64,000 nucleotides of DNA from Pseudohoeflea sp964511625 (GCA_964511625.1 CAZEJG010000006.1:62001-126000); one strand, 5' to 3'. Shown: positions 43,247 through 53,350, numbered from the stretch's first letter. Made by a program: numbers and translations. The notes: generated by a model from the sequence alone, not told the origin.

Positions 43247-44350
43247 TCAGGTGTTGAAGCGGAAGAGAAGCACGTCGCCGTCCTGGACGACGTATTCCTT
43301 GCCTTCGTCACGCGCCTTGCCGGCTTCCTTGGCGGGGACTTCGCCGCCGAGCGTGACATAGTCGTTATAGGCGATCGTCTGGGCGCGGATGAAGCCGCGC
43401 TCGAAGTCCGTATGGATGACGCCAGCTGCCTGCGGTGCCTTGGTGCCGCGGGAGATCGTCCAGGCGCGCGTCTCCTTCGGCCCGGCGGTGAAATAGGTGA
43501 TGAGGTCGAGAAGCGTGTAGCCGGCCTGGATCAGGCGATCGAGGCCGGGTTCTTCCAGTCCCATGGCGCCGAGGAATTCGGCCTGTTCCTCGTCGGAAAG
43601 CTGGGAGACCTCTGCCTCGATGGCCGCAGAGATGATCACCGTCTCGGCGTTCTGTTCGGCGGCCATGGCCTCGACTGCCTTGGTGAACTCGTTGCCGGTC
43701 GCGGCATCGCCTTCCTCAACGTTGCAGACATAGAGGACCGGCTTGGAGGTCAGGAGGTTGAGGCCGCGGAGAATGCGCAGGTCTTCCGCCGCGATGCCCT
43801 TGAGCATCAGCCGCACCGGCTTGCCTTCGCGCAGAAGCGCCAGCGCCTCGTCCATGACCGGCAGAAGCGTCTGGGCTTCCTTGTCCTTGCCGGTGGCACG
43901 CTTGCGCATCTGCTCGGTGCGGCGTTCGAGGCTTTCGAGGTCCGAGAGCATCAATTCGGTTTCCACCGTCTCGGCGTCGGCCACGGGATCGATGCGACCG
44001 TCGACATGGGTGATGTCCTCGTCCTCGAAACAGCGCAGCACGTGGACGATGGCGTCGACTTCACGGATGTTGGCGAGGAACTGGTTGCCGAGGCCTTCGC
44101 CCTTGGAAGCGCCACGCACCAGCCCCGCAATGTCCACGAAGGAGATGCGGGTGGGGATGATTTCCTTCGATCCGGCCACCTTGGCGATCGCGCGCATGCG
44201 CGGATCCGGCACCGCGACCTCGCCGGTGTTCGGCTCGATGGTGCAGAAGGGATAGTTGGCCGCCTGGGCCGCCGCTGTTCTGGTTAGCGCGTTGAAGAGC
44301 GTGGACTTGCCGACATTGGGAAGTCCGACGATTCCGCATTTGAAACCCAT
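43247..44350 (-). CDS. ychF: Redox-regulated ATPase YchF (Obg-related)
   Basis: A 367-residue P-loop protein that binds ATP rather than GTP and associates with ribosomes. G1 is GLPNVGKST (residues 9-17), G3 DIAGLVRGASKGEGLGNQFL, and the altered G4 motif typical of YchF follows near 200. The C-terminal TGS domain ends with the highly conserved TIAYNDYVTLGGEVPAKEAGKARDEGKEYVVQDGDVLLFRFN segment. It lies near pth and clpS, as in many Rhizobiales. Confidence 0.96.
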   Translation of the reverse strand: MGFKCGIVGLPNVGKSTLFNALTRTAAAQAANYPFCTIEPNTGEVAVPDPRMRAIAKVAGSKEIIPTRISFVDIAGLVRGASKGEGLGNQFLANIREVDAIVHVLRCFEDEDITHVDGRIDPVADAETVETELMLSDLESLERRTEQMRKRATGKDKEAQTLLPVMDEALALLREGKPVRLMLKGIAAEDLRILRGLNLLTSKPVLYVCNVEEGDAATGNEFTKAVEAMAAEQNAETVIISAAIEAEVSQLSDEEQAEFLGAMGLEEPGLDRLIQAGYTLLDLITYFTAGPKETRAWTISRGTKAPQAAGVIHTDFERGFIRAQTIAYNDYVTLGGEVPAKEAGKARDEGKEYVVQDGDVLLFRFNT

Positions 44351-44489
44351 GGTTTTTCAGCTTTCGGATGTCGATTTCGATGTTGGGCAGGCTATGGGCG
44401 AAAGCGCCCTGCGGGTCAAGGGGAGAGGCCGGACGGGCCGCCTTCCGGGCGTCAACCGGCGGGAAAGATTTGGCAGCTAGCATGGCGGC

Positions 44490-44882
44490 ATGGAAACGGA
44501 ACTCGCAACCTGGCACTTCGTCGCCGCGGCAGTGGCCTTCGCCCTGTTCGGCGTCGGCTTCCATGTGTGTCGCGCGGTCTTCAACCTGTTTCCGGACAAG
44601 CTCTCGGACACGGCGGCGGTCAACATCTTCGTTTCGAGCGGGTATGGCTGGGCGGATCATGTCTTCGGCACGGAGTATGATGACGCGGGCTACTACCGTC
44701 TCGACAGCCTGAAGAACCTCCGCCTCGCCGTCGGCTTCTCCCTGCTTGGCGGCATGGGGGCGATGCTTTTCGCGCCCGACGTTGCTCAAGGCATCGCGAA
44801 ACTCCTGGATATGGGGCTTGCAGCCTTCCTCGAGCTTCTGGTCTACCGCGTGCAGAATTTCCGCCTCGCGACGATGGGTTGA
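44490..44882 (+). CDS. Conserved hypothetical membrane protein
   Basis: A 130-residue protein with an N-terminal hydrophobic helix (about residues 8-28, containing His and Cys) and a second one at about 80-100. No family recognised. The ATG at 44490 is close to the ychF start on the other strand (139 bases). It precedes clpS by 67 bases and may share its promoter. Confidence 0.6.
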   Translation: METELATWHFVAAAVAFALFGVGFHVCRAVFNLFPDKLSDTAAVNIFVSSGYGWADHVFGTEYDDAGYYRLDSLKNLRLAVGFSLLGGMGAMLFAPDVAQGIAKLLDMGLAAFLELLVYRVQNFRLATMG

Positions 44883-44949
44883 TTGCCGCCTCACGCAGTG
44901 CGAAAATCGCGTCACGCTCCCACATCGAAAAACGCCGGAGAATTGCGCC

Positions 44950-45261
44950 ATGGGCGACAAGGACACCGTTCTTGCTCCGAAACCGAAGACCAAACCGAAG
45001 GTCGAGCGGCCGAAGCTCTACAAGGTCATTCTGCTCAACGATGACTATACGCCGCGCGAATTCGTCGTTCTGGTGCTCAAGGCCGTCTTCCGCCTGTCGG
45101 CCGATGTCAGCCATCGGCTGATGATGACCGCTCACAGGATGGGCTCCTGCGTCATCGTGGTCTGCCCGCGCGACGTCGCCGAAACGAAGGCGAAGGAAGC
45201 CAATGATCTCGCGAAGGACGCCGGATTTCCGCTGATGTTCGCGACGGAACCGGAGGAATAG
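44950..45261 (+). CDS. clpS: ATP-dependent Clp protease adaptor ClpS (ClpS2 type)
   Basis: A 103-residue N-recognin adaptor that delivers N-degron proteins to ClpAP. The core is YKVILLNDDYTPREFVVLVLKAVF, with the N-degron-contact Asn-Asp-Asp. The Arg in TPREF (usually Met in ClpS1) and the short C-terminus ending FATEPEE match the second rhizobial paralogue, ClpS2. GGAG lies nine bases before the ATG. No clpA follows, in keeping with ClpS2 genes. Confidence 0.92.
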   Translation: MGDKDTVLAPKPKTKPKVERPKLYKVILLNDDYTPREFVVLVLKAVFRLSADVSHRLMMTAHRMGSCVIVVCPRDVAETKAKEANDLAKDAGFPLMFATEPEE

Positions 45262-45280
45262 GGGCTGAGACCGGTAAAGG

Positions 45281-46012
45281 TCAGTCCTTGCCGCCGAAGA
45301 GCTTCTTGAGCATGTCGGCCATCGGGCCGGATTCGGGGAGCTTGCCCTGAGGCTTGTTCTGCCGCGCCTGGCGGATATGGGATTGGCCACCTGCGGACTT
45401 AGGCTGCTTGGCGGGCTTTGCGGCGGGTTGTTCCTTAGGCGCCTTGCCGCCGGTGGCTAGCGCCACCTTGTTCATGAACTGGGAATCCTCGCCCCGCGCG
45501 ATCATCTCGGCATTGTCGGCGATGGCGTCGAGCAGCGGTTCCAGCCATTCGGTGTCGACCTTGGCGAAATCACCCAATACATGGCCGTTGACGCGCGCCT
45601 TGTCGCCGGGATGGCCGATACCTATGCGCATGCGCCGGTAGTCCTTGCCGCAATGGGCGTCGATCGAGCGCAGTCCGTTGTGGCCGCCATGGCCGCCGCC
45701 GACCTTCAGGCGCAGCTTGCCGGGCGCGAGGTCGAGCTCGTCATGCATGACGACGATGTCGGCAGTGGAGAGCTTGTAGAAGCGCATGGCCTCGCCGACG
45801 GCTTCGCCGGAGAGGTTCATGAAGGTGGTGGGCTTGAGGAGCAGCACCTTCTCGCCGGCGAGCGTGCCCTCGGCGATCTCCGCCTTGAACTTCCTGCTCC
45901 AGGGCGAAAAGGAATGGCGGCGGGCTATCGCGTCCGCCGCCATGAAGCCGACATTGTGCCGGTTGTTCTCGTATTTCGCGCCGGGATTTCCAAGACCCGC
46001 GATGAGCAGCAT
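45281..46012 (-). CDS. pth: Peptidyl-tRNA hydrolase
   Basis: Releases peptides from stalled peptidyl-tRNA. The 243 residues include the Pth core (1-190: GLGNPGAKYENNRHNVGF with catalytic His, KPTTFMNLSGEAV, and MHDELDLAPGKLRLK with catalytic Asp, and GGGHGGHNGLRS). A Lys/Gln/Pro-rich tail of about 50 residues follows, as often in Rhizobiales. The ATG at 46012 has GGGGAG upstream; a longer in-frame ORF would overlap rplY. Downstream of rplY on the same strand. Confidence 0.96.
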   Translation of the reverse strand: MLLIAGLGNPGAKYENNRHNVGFMAADAIARRHSFSPWSRKFKAEIAEGTLAGEKVLLLKPTTFMNLSGEAVGEAMRFYKLSTADIVVMHDELDLAPGKLRLKVGGGHGGHNGLRSIDAHCGKDYRRMRIGIGHPGDKARVNGHVLGDFAKVDTEWLEPLLDAIADNAEMIARGEDSQFMNKVALATGGKAPKEQPAAKPAKQPKSAGGQSHIRQARQNKPQGKLPESGPMADMLKKLFGGKD

Positions 46013-46043
46013 GGAAATTCTCCCCGGCGCGCCGGGACGACGA

Positions 46044-46709
46044 TTACTCTTCGCCGCCCTCTGCTTCGTCTTCTGCAGCTTCGTCGGCTTCGTCTTCAGC
46101 CTCTTCAGCAGCATCTTCCGCAGCTTCGTCGCTCTTCAGGCCGGCAGGCGCTGCGACGGTGGCGACGGTGAAGTCGCGGTCGGTGATGACAGGCGAGGTG
46201 CCTTCCGGCAGTTCGATCGCCGAGATGTGGATACCGTCACCGATTTCCAGACCGGTCAGGTCGGCGGTGAGGGCTTCCGGAATCGCGCCGGCCGAGCAGT
46301 AGAGTTCGACTTCGTGGCGAACGACGTTGAGAACGCCGCCGCGCTTGATGCCCGGGGACTTCTCTTCGTTGATGAAGTGAACCGGGATCGCGACCTGCAC
46401 CTTGGTCTTCGCCGAAACGCGAAGGAAGTCGACATGCATAACGAAGTCACGCACCGGGTCGAGCTGATAATCCTTCGGCAGCACGCGGACCTTCTCGCCG
46501 TTGACGTCGATGGTCGCAGTGGTGGTCATGAAGCCGCCGCTGTGGATCTTCAGCGAAACTTCCTTGCGGGGCAGGGCGATGGAAATGGGGTCTTTCTTGT
46601 CGCCGTAGATCACGGCGGGAATCATACCATTGCGGCGCAGTTCGCGGGCGGACCCCTTACCAACCCGATCGCGCGCCTCGGCCTTCAGCTCATAGCTATC
46701 GTGGCTCAT
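46044..46709 (-). CDS. rplY: 50S ribosomal protein L25 / general stress protein Ctc
   Basis: A 221-residue long-form L25 (CTC family) that binds 5S rRNA. The N-terminal L25 domain (ELRRNGMIPAVIYGDKKDPISIALPRKE) is followed by the TL5 C-terminal beta domain and an acidic tail of mostly Glu/Asp/Ala (about 195-221). It is followed by pth 31 bases downstream, the usual rplY-pth pair. Confidence 0.95.
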   Translation of the reverse strand: MSHDSYELKAEARDRVGKGSARELRRNGMIPAVIYGDKKDPISIALPRKEVSLKIHSGGFMTTTATIDVNGEKVRVLPKDYQLDPVRDFVMHVDFLRVSAKTKVQVAIPVHFINEEKSPGIKRGGVLNVVRHEVELYCSAGAIPEALTADLTGLEIGDGIHISAIELPEGTSPVITDRDFTVATVAAPAGLKSDEAAEDAAEEAEDEADEAAEDEAEGGEE

Positions 46710-46780
46710 GAACTTTCCTTTCGAGGTTCGAATTTTGGAGCTGTCATCCGGCGCCCCCGAAAGGGTCTCCAGAAAACATC

Positions 46781-46808
46781 AAGCGCCGTCCGGATCGGTA
46801 CGGCGCTT
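46781..46808 (-). terminator. Terminator-like hairpin between the small LysR-linked gene and rplY
   Basis: Perfect nine-base stem AAGCGCCGT (46781-46789) / ACGGCGCTT (46800-46808), ten-base loop. On the minus strand it is followed by GATGTTTTC, so it may terminate the gene at 46851-47114; the T-tract is poor. Confidence 0.5.
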
Positions 46809-46850
46809 CATCCGCGTTGCCTCCAAGGGTGTCTGCGCGGACGAGGCGGT

Positions 46851-47114
46851 CTATAGCGGACGAGCCCCTGCAATGCAAGGCTTGGCGGCGGATGCGCCAT
46901 GGGCGTCCCGAATGGTCCTTGTCCGACGCGCGGCGATCTCTTCACATGCGGGAAGGGCATAGGGATCGAAAGGCAGGTCCGCAAGTTGCGACTGGCTCAT
47001 CCGGGCCAGATCGGGATGGGACAGCGGGTCGGCGAAGGATGTGTCGGGCGCAGGGCGGAAAAAGCGGGCCGCCAGGTCGCGCAGGACGTGTTTGAAGTCT
47101 GTTGTCGGTATCAC
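46851..47114 (-). CDS. Small protein, DUF1127-like C-terminus, divergent from LysR
   Basis: An 87-residue protein starting at GTG 47114 with AAAGGAAA about eight bases upstream. The segment HPDLARMSQSQLADLPF (about residues 33-49) resembles the DUF1127 signature, which is a short Arg-rich domain common in alphaproteobacteria; the match is partial. It is divergently transcribed from a LysR gene 95 bases away, suggesting that LysR controls it. Function unknown. Confidence 0.55.
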   Translation of the reverse strand: MIPTTDFKHVLRDLAARFFRPAPDTSFADPLSHPDLARMSQSQLADLPFDPYALPACEEIAARRTRTIRDAHGASAAKPCIAGARPL

Positions 47115-47209
47115 AGGTTTTTTCCTTTGTTATAGTTATGCTGAGGAGATAGGCTCTGTTATCGCTGAAAACCATCGAATGTTTCTGTCACCAGCTTTAG
47201 GAAAACTAA

Positions 47210-48103
47210 ATGAGGGTCCTGAGCCGCCTCCATCTCAACGGATTGCGCGCCGTGGAAGCCGCAGGCCGGTTGGGGGGACTCAAGGCTGCGGCGGACGAAC
47301 TCGGCGTGACGCCGGGTGCTGTGAGCCAGCAGATCCAGAAGGTCGAAAGCCAGCTCGGTCGTCCGCTTTTCGTCCGCGGAGCGCGCGGCCTGGTACCGAC
47401 GCCGCTCGGTGCCGAAGTCATGGTGCATCTCTCGGCCGGTTTCAGCGAACTGGCGCGCGGTGTGGAGCGCGGTCTCGAACGAGGCCCCAAGGCGCTGGTT
47501 GTCTCGGTAGCGCCGGTCTTCGCGTCGAAATGGCTGGTCTGGCGGCTCAAGGCCTTCAACGACACCCATCCCGACCTTCGGGTGCGGATGGATGCGACGA
47601 CGACCATCGTCGACCCGAACACCTCCGACGTCGATCTGTGCATCCGCGTCTTCTTCGGCACGCCGCCGGGCAGGAACGTGTCGAAACTGCTCGAGCAGCG
47701 GATTTTTCCGGTCTGCAGTCCCGCGATCGCGGACAAGATCCGCAATCCGAAGGATCTGCGCGGCATTCCGGTGATCCGCGATTCGCTGTCGCGGTTCGGC
47801 TGGGACCTGTGGCTCGACAAGCTGGGCCTGGCCGAGAGCGACCTCACCGACGGCCCCTCCTTCTCCGATGCGGCCCTGTGTCTCGATGCGGCGATCGCCG
47901 GGCAGGGGATATTCCTGGCCTGGGAAACGCTCGCCAATGACGCGATGGCGCGGGGCCAGGTAATCGCGCCCTTCGAGGGGCGGCTGAAGACGGGTGCCGC
48001 CTACTGGCTGGTCGCCAAGGAGCATTCGGACAAGGCGGCCGACGTGGCCAAATTCTCCGATTGGCTCAGGGCGGAACTCGGCAAATCCTTCGAGATGGCC
48101 TGA
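47210..48103 (+). CDS. LysR-family transcriptional regulator (GcvA-like)
   Basis: A 297-residue LysR regulator. The N-terminal winged helix (LHLNGLRAVEAAGRLGGLKAAADELGVTPGAVSQQIQKVESQLGRPLF) is followed by a type 2 periplasmic-binding-like effector domain (about 90-295). The SQQIQKVE recognition helix and overall sequence are of the GcvA type. AGGA precedes the ATG at 47210. The divergent small gene is the likeliest target. A T-N11-A operator could not be singled out. Confidence 0.93.
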   Translation: MRVLSRLHLNGLRAVEAAGRLGGLKAAADELGVTPGAVSQQIQKVESQLGRPLFVRGARGLVPTPLGAEVMVHLSAGFSELARGVERGLERGPKALVVSVAPVFASKWLVWRLKAFNDTHPDLRVRMDATTTIVDPNTSDVDLCIRVFFGTPPGRNVSKLLEQRIFPVCSPAIADKIRNPKDLRGIPVIRDSLSRFGWDLWLDKLGLAESDLTDGPSFSDAALCLDAAIAGQGIFLAWETLANDAMARGQVIAPFEGRLKTGAAYWLVAKEHSDKAADVAKFSDWLRAELGKSFEMA

Positions 48104-48178
48104 TGGCGGCTGTCATACGCTTGTCATCCGCGACGGGAACACACCGCCAATGATCAGGGCAGGGGAAATGGCACAGCG

Positions 48179-49465
48179 ATGACGACGGAAACGGTATCCA
48201 CGCGCGAGCTCGTCTCGGTCTTCGGGCGGATAGGCCTCCTGTCTTTCGGCGGACCGGCGGGGCAGATCGCGCTGATGCATCGTGAACTGGTGGAGGAGCG
48301 CCAATGGCTCGACGAGGCCCGTTTCCTGCACGCGCTCAATTTCTGCATGCTGCTGCCCGGGCCGGAAGCCATGCAGCTTGCGACCTATGCGGGTTGGCTC
48401 AAGCGCGGTGTGACAGGCGGGCTGATTGCCGGGTTGTTGTTCGTGCTGCCCGGCTTCGCGGTAATGCTGGCGCTTTCGGCCGCCTATCTGGCCTATGGCG
48501 ATGTGCCTGCCGCCGAGGGCGTGTTGCTCGGTCTCAAGGCGGCCGTGCTGGCCATCGTCGTTCAGGCGCTGGTGCGTGTGGCGGGGCGGGCACTGAAAAC
48601 CTGGCTCGCCTGGGTGTTGGCGCCGGCCGCCTTTCTGGCCATCGCGTTCCTGCATCTGCCGTTCCCGCTGATCGTGCTCGGCGCCGGTCTCGTCGGGCTT
48701 CTGTCTTCCCTGCTGCGGCGGGATCGAACCGAAGCCGTTGTGCCGGTGGACGAAGTCGAGCGCGGTGTAGGCGGGTTGAAGGCCGTTTTCATCTGGTGCG
48801 CCATCTGGCTGCTGCCGCTTGCCGCCATGACAGCCCTGTTTCCAGGCCCCTTCGCCGACATGGCGGTGTTCTTCTCGAAGGCGGCGGTCGTCACCTTCGG
48901 GGGCGCCTATGCGGTGCTCGCCTATGTCGGCCAGCAGGCGGTCGAGGTGCATGGCTGGCTGATGCCGGGTGATATGCTGGCGGGTCTCGGTCTGGCCGAG
49001 ACGACGCCTGGGCCGCTCATTCTCGTCCTGGTCTTCGTCGGCTTCCTCGGTGGAGCCCGGTCATGGGCCGAACTGCCGATTGCCGGCGGCCTGACCGGTG
49101 GTGTTGTGGCGCTGTTCTTCACCTTTGCGCCCTGCTTCCTCTGGATCTTTGCCGGTGCGCCGCATGTCGAGCGCTTGCGCGGGGTACGCTGGCTCGCCGA
49201 TGCGCTGGCCGCCATCACCGCGGCGGTCGTCGGCGTGATCGCCAATCTCGCCGTCTGGTTCGCACTGCACGTGCTCTTTACCGATGTGGGGGAGGTGCGC
49301 GCGGGACCGCTTCACGTGCCGACGGTGAATGTCTTCAGCATGGACATGGCGGCACTTGTCATCGCGCTCGCCGCGGGCGTGGCGCTGATCGGTTTCCGCA
49401 TCGGATTGCTCAAGGTGCTCGCGGGCGCCGTCGTCGCGGGGCTGATCGTCACACTCGCCGGGTGA
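48179..49465 (+). CDS. chrA: Chromate transporter ChrA (CHR family, long chain)
   Basis: A 428-residue membrane protein made of two homologous CHR domains in tandem, about ten helices. The hallmark FGRIGLLSFGGPAGQIALMHRELVEERQWL opens the first repeat (residues 13-42) and VVTFGGAYAVLAYVGQQAVEVHGWL the second (about 238-262). It would export chromate, probably against a proton gradient. No chrB regulator is adjacent. The gene is convergent with prs (seven bases apart). Confidence 0.94.
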   Translation: MTTETVSTRELVSVFGRIGLLSFGGPAGQIALMHRELVEERQWLDEARFLHALNFCMLLPGPEAMQLATYAGWLKRGVTGGLIAGLLFVLPGFAVMLALSAAYLAYGDVPAAEGVLLGLKAAVLAIVVQALVRVAGRALKTWLAWVLAPAAFLAIAFLHLPFPLIVLGAGLVGLLSSLLRRDRTEAVVPVDEVERGVGGLKAVFIWCAIWLLPLAAMTALFPGPFADMAVFFSKAAVVTFGGAYAVLAYVGQQAVEVHGWLMPGDMLAGLGLAETTPGPLILVLVFVGFLGGARSWAELPIAGGLTGGVVALFFTFAPCFLWIFAGAPHVERLRGVRWLADALAAITAAVVGVIANLAVWFALHVLFTDVGEVRAGPLHVPTVNVFSMDMAALVIALAAGVALIGFRIGLLKVLAGAVVAGLIVTLAG

Positions 49466-49471
49466 CGGCGA

Positions 49472-50404
<933 letters not shown>

Positions 50405-50564
50405 CTCGAACTGCCTGTGATTTGCTTTCCGCGCCAGCTGCGTTCTGGTGCGCGAATGCCGCCCGGCTTTCGCGACGGGTTTTATCCGTGTGCGCCGCGA
50501 TTGCAAGCGGCCATCCCGTCCGGTGGTGAATTTTCCCGGAATTTATCCCGAAACCCGCCCTCGG

Positions 50565-51074
50565 CTACCCGGACGTCCGGCTGAGCCAGGCCTGGTATTC
50601 GTCGAAGACGGTCGTGCCGATCTTCTCCATCGTTGAAGGAGTGACGATGGCCCAGGCATCCTGCGACGCGCCTTCCACGGTTTCCTGGCCCTGAATGCGG
50701 TGAAGCCGCGCGCCGACCGGATCGAGCACGTCCCACACATACACCACTGTCGAGCGGGAGCCGTCGTTGAAGGCGGAGAGGTAGCCCTTGAGAATATGGG
50801 TGCCGGCCTGCTCAGACGAGGCGTGGATGGTAAAACCGCGCTTCTGCGCCTCGGCGGCCAGTTGCCGGGACAAGGGCGTGATCGCTTCGATGGGAGCGCC
50901 GATGATCGGGGTGAAGCGCAGCGAAACGCCGGAAGCCTGAGCGCTGCCGGAAGCGGCCTGGGCCTCTTCGACATCCGCCGCCAGCGGCGTGATCGCCTGT
51001 TCGGTCTGGTTGCAGCCCGCCAGAAGCAGGACAAGTCCGACCGGTGCGATGGCGCTCCAGATCCGGTTACGCAT
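50565..51074 (-). CDS. Predicted lipoprotein, unknown function
   Basis: A 169-residue exported lipoprotein. The signal peptide (1-20) ends in the lipobox L-L-A-G-C21. The mature part is alpha/beta looking, with STVVYVWDVLDPVGARLHRIQGQE near 110-133, as in small outer-membrane-associated proteins. I recognise no named family. The N-terminal region after Cys21 is disordered (Ala/Gln/Ser-rich), a normal tether. It lies between prs and the M24 gene on the same strand. Confidence 0.75.
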   Translation of the reverse strand: MRNRIWSAIAPVGLVLLLAGCNQTEQAITPLAADVEEAQAASGSAQASGVSLRFTPIIGAPIEAITPLSRQLAAEAQKRGFTIHASSEQAGTHILKGYLSAFNDGSRSTVVYVWDVLDPVGARLHRIQGQETVEGASQDAWAIVTPSTMEKIGTTVFDEYQAWLSRTSG

Positions 51075-51150
51075 TCTTTCTCGCTTCCCCTTCCGGGATA
51101 TGAGCGGCTCGGGGCAATTCTGTCAATTCCGCGAAAATGCGCCGTTCGCC

Positions 51151-52305
51151 TCAGCCCCGAACGAGTAGTTCGAGCGATTTCTGCGACAGTGATTGCGGTG
51201 CGCCGTCGGTGGTCAGGAAGGTCTGTCCGAGCGTCATCGCCGTCTCGCTCTCCGAATCCATGATGATCATGTGGGCAAACAGCGTCATGTCCGGGACGAT
51301 CTCGGTGGGGTTTCCGGCCTGGAACATCTGGTGCTCCATCCAGGAGGGGGTGAAGCGGGCGCCGAGCGAATAGCCGCAGGCGTTGAGCCGGTGCCGCGTC
51401 AAGCCGCGCTCGTCGAGAACGGCCGCATGGGCCTGGAACACGTCGCCGAAGGTATGACCGGGCCGCATGGCCTCGACAACCGCCTCGAGCGCCTCGCGGG
51501 CGGCGTCATAGAGTTCGAGATGCCGCGTGCTCGGCTTGCCGATAATCACCGTGCGCATCATGGCTGCGTGGTAATGCCGGTAGGTGCCTGCCCATTCGAG
51601 CGTGATCTGGTCCTGTGCGGAGAGTTTTCGGCGTCCGGCCTTGTGGCGGCACAGGAGCGCATCCGGCCCGGAGCCGATGATGAATTCGTTGCCGGGATAT
51701 TCGCCGCCGCCGGCGAAGATTTTTCCCTGCATGACAGCGAGGATCTCGCCCTCGTCGGCATCGGGCCCGATCAGGTCGAGGGCGGCATCGAGCGCCTCGT
51801 CGGCGAGTTCGGCGGCGCGGCGTGCATAGGCGATTTCCGAGGCGCTCTTGACCAGCCGCAGCCGGCTGACGAGGTAGGAAGCGTCGATCAGATCGCAGAA
51901 GCTCTGCAGCTGGTTGTCGAGGCGACGCGCATTGGCGCCTGTCAGGCCGTGGGTCTCGTATTCGACACCGACGCGGGCGCCGAGAAGATCGAGGTCGGAC
52001 AACAGGTCCTTGAGATCGGATGCCGGATCGGCGTTCGATCGGTCCGTCCAGATGATGATGTCCTCGATGGTCGAGGTATGGCGCGCCTGCCGCAGGTCGG
52101 CCGAACGGGTCAGGAGCGTCAGTTTGCCCTCGGCGGTGACGACCAGGCACTGGAAGAAGCAGAAGCCGAAGGTGTCGTAGCCGGTCAGCCAGTACATGCT
52201 CTCCTGTGCGAAGAGTAGCATGGCGTCGAGCTTCTCCTCCTGCATGCGGTAGCGCAGTCGGTCGAGACGGGCCTCGAATTCCTCGCGTTCGAAATGAAGC
52301 GCCAT
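51151..52305 (-). CDS. M24-fold protein, creatinase / ectoine-hydrolase-like (metal ligands lost)
   Basis: A 384-residue protein with the N-terminal creatinase domain (about 1-140) and the C-terminal pita-bread fold (about 150-384). In metal-dependent aminopeptidase P the ligand motif is D-x-G-x5-Y-x2-D-x2-R-T; here the line reads E237-W-A-G-T-Y-R-H-Y-H-A-A248-M-M-R251-T, so the second Asp is Ala248 and the first is Glu237. The HGxG and late Glu ligand regions are also altered (NACGYSLG; PDMTLFAH). This fits the metal-free creatinase/DoeA branch, so a C-N hydrolase on a small amide is likelier than a peptidase. Confidence 0.85.
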   Translation of the reverse strand: MALHFEREEFEARLDRLRYRMQEEKLDAMLLFAQESMYWLTGYDTFGFCFFQCLVVTAEGKLTLLTRSADLRQARHTSTIEDIIIWTDRSNADPASDLKDLLSDLDLLGARVGVEYETHGLTGANARRLDNQLQSFCDLIDASYLVSRLRLVKSASEIAYARRAAELADEALDAALDLIGPDADEGEILAVMQGKIFAGGGEYPGNEFIIGSGPDALLCRHKAGRRKLSAQDQITLEWAGTYRHYHAAMMRTVIIGKPSTRHLELYDAAREALEAVVEAMRPGHTFGDVFQAHAAVLDERGLTRHRLNACGYSLGARFTPSWMEHQMFQAGNPTEIVPDMTLFAHMIIMDSESETAMTLGQTFLTTDGAPQSLSQKSLELLVRG

Positions 52306-52443
52306 CAGTCAGTCTCCCCAATATTCATTCGTCATGCGCCGGCTGGCCCGTACTGCCCGCCCAATGTCTGGCAGCCCCACCTTCTGGCAGAATGCGCGAC
52401 CGCCGACAATGCCGCAGGATTGGATCGTCGCCTTCATCCGGCG

Positions 52444-53238
52444 TCACGCGCCGATCGTGATTGCCGACATCTGCCGCCCGTAATCAGGCTCGCCGCGGTG
52501 GGTGGTGCGGCGGTATGAAAACCACTTGTCCTCGTCGGCATAGGTGCAGGCGTCGATCATGGCGGCACGGATGCCGGCCTTCTCGAGCCGGTCGACCGTC
52601 ATGCCGCGAAGATCGAACATGGCGTGACCATCGCGCTCCGAGGGGACGAACCAGCGTTCGTTCGCCCTGTCGACGGTTAGCGCCCGGCCGATGAACTCCG
52701 GCCCGACCTCGTAGTTGTCCTGGCTGATGGAGGGGCCGAGACAGGCGACGATCTTCGACCGATCCGCACCGAGCGCCTCCATCGCGGCGACTGTATTCTC
52801 CAGTACGCCGTCGAAGGCTCCGCGCCAGCCGGCATGTGCGGCGCCGATCACGCCGTTCTCCGCGTCGCAGAAGAGGATCGGACCGCAATCGGCGGTCAGA
52901 ACGCCCAGAACGATGCCGGGCTCGCGGGTGACGATGCCGTCGCATTTGGGGCGTTCGCCGCGGTTTTCTGCGGTGGCCACCCGAACGTCGGCGGAGTGGA
53001 CCTGGTGCAGGGTGGCGAGCCGGTCGGCATCGAGACCGAACCAGTTGGCGACCCGCACGCGGTTCTCCCTTACCTTGTCGGGATCGTCATTCGAGCCCAG
53101 CCCGACATTGAGGCCTTCGTAGATGCCCTCGGATATCCCGCCCTTGCGGCTGAAGAAGCCGTGGCGAATGGTCGATCCTTCGGTCGCCGCCTCAAGAAGC
53201 GGACTTTGGACCGGTTGAGGCCCTCGGTTTGAAAGCAT
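52444..53238 (-). CDS. pgeF: Peptidoglycan editing factor PgeF (YfiH, laccase-domain)
   Basis: A 264-residue protein of the YfiH family, which removes wrongly incorporated L-Ser from peptidoglycan precursors (E. coli). Clear motifs: RHGFFSRKGGISEGIYEGLNVGLGSND, HQVHSADV, TADCGPILFCDAENGVIGAAHAGWRGAFDGV (Cys/His metal site) and a C-terminal CTYADEDKWFSYRR. The ATG at 53238 is nine bases from GGAG; a second ATG three codons earlier overlaps that site. Downstream of the MidA-type gene. Confidence 0.92.
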   Translation of the reverse strand: MLSNRGPQPVQSPLLEAATEGSTIRHGFFSRKGGISEGIYEGLNVGLGSNDDPDKVRENRVRVANWFGLDADRLATLHQVHSADVRVATAENRGERPKCDGIVTREPGIVLGVLTADCGPILFCDAENGVIGAAHAGWRGAFDGVLENTVAAMEALGADRSKIVACLGPSISQDNYEVGPEFIGRALTVDRANERWFVPSERDGHAMFDLRGMTVDRLEKAGIRAAMIDACTYADEDKWFSYRRTTHRGEPDYGRQMSAITIGA

Positions 53239-53350
53239 GTGACCCATCTCCAGTTTGTTCCAGGCCCGGTGCCTCCATCGTGTCGCGAATCGTGCAGACG
53301 ATGGACAGACCTGTCAATTCGTCCTCGTGGGCCGGAATTTCAACCGCCCG

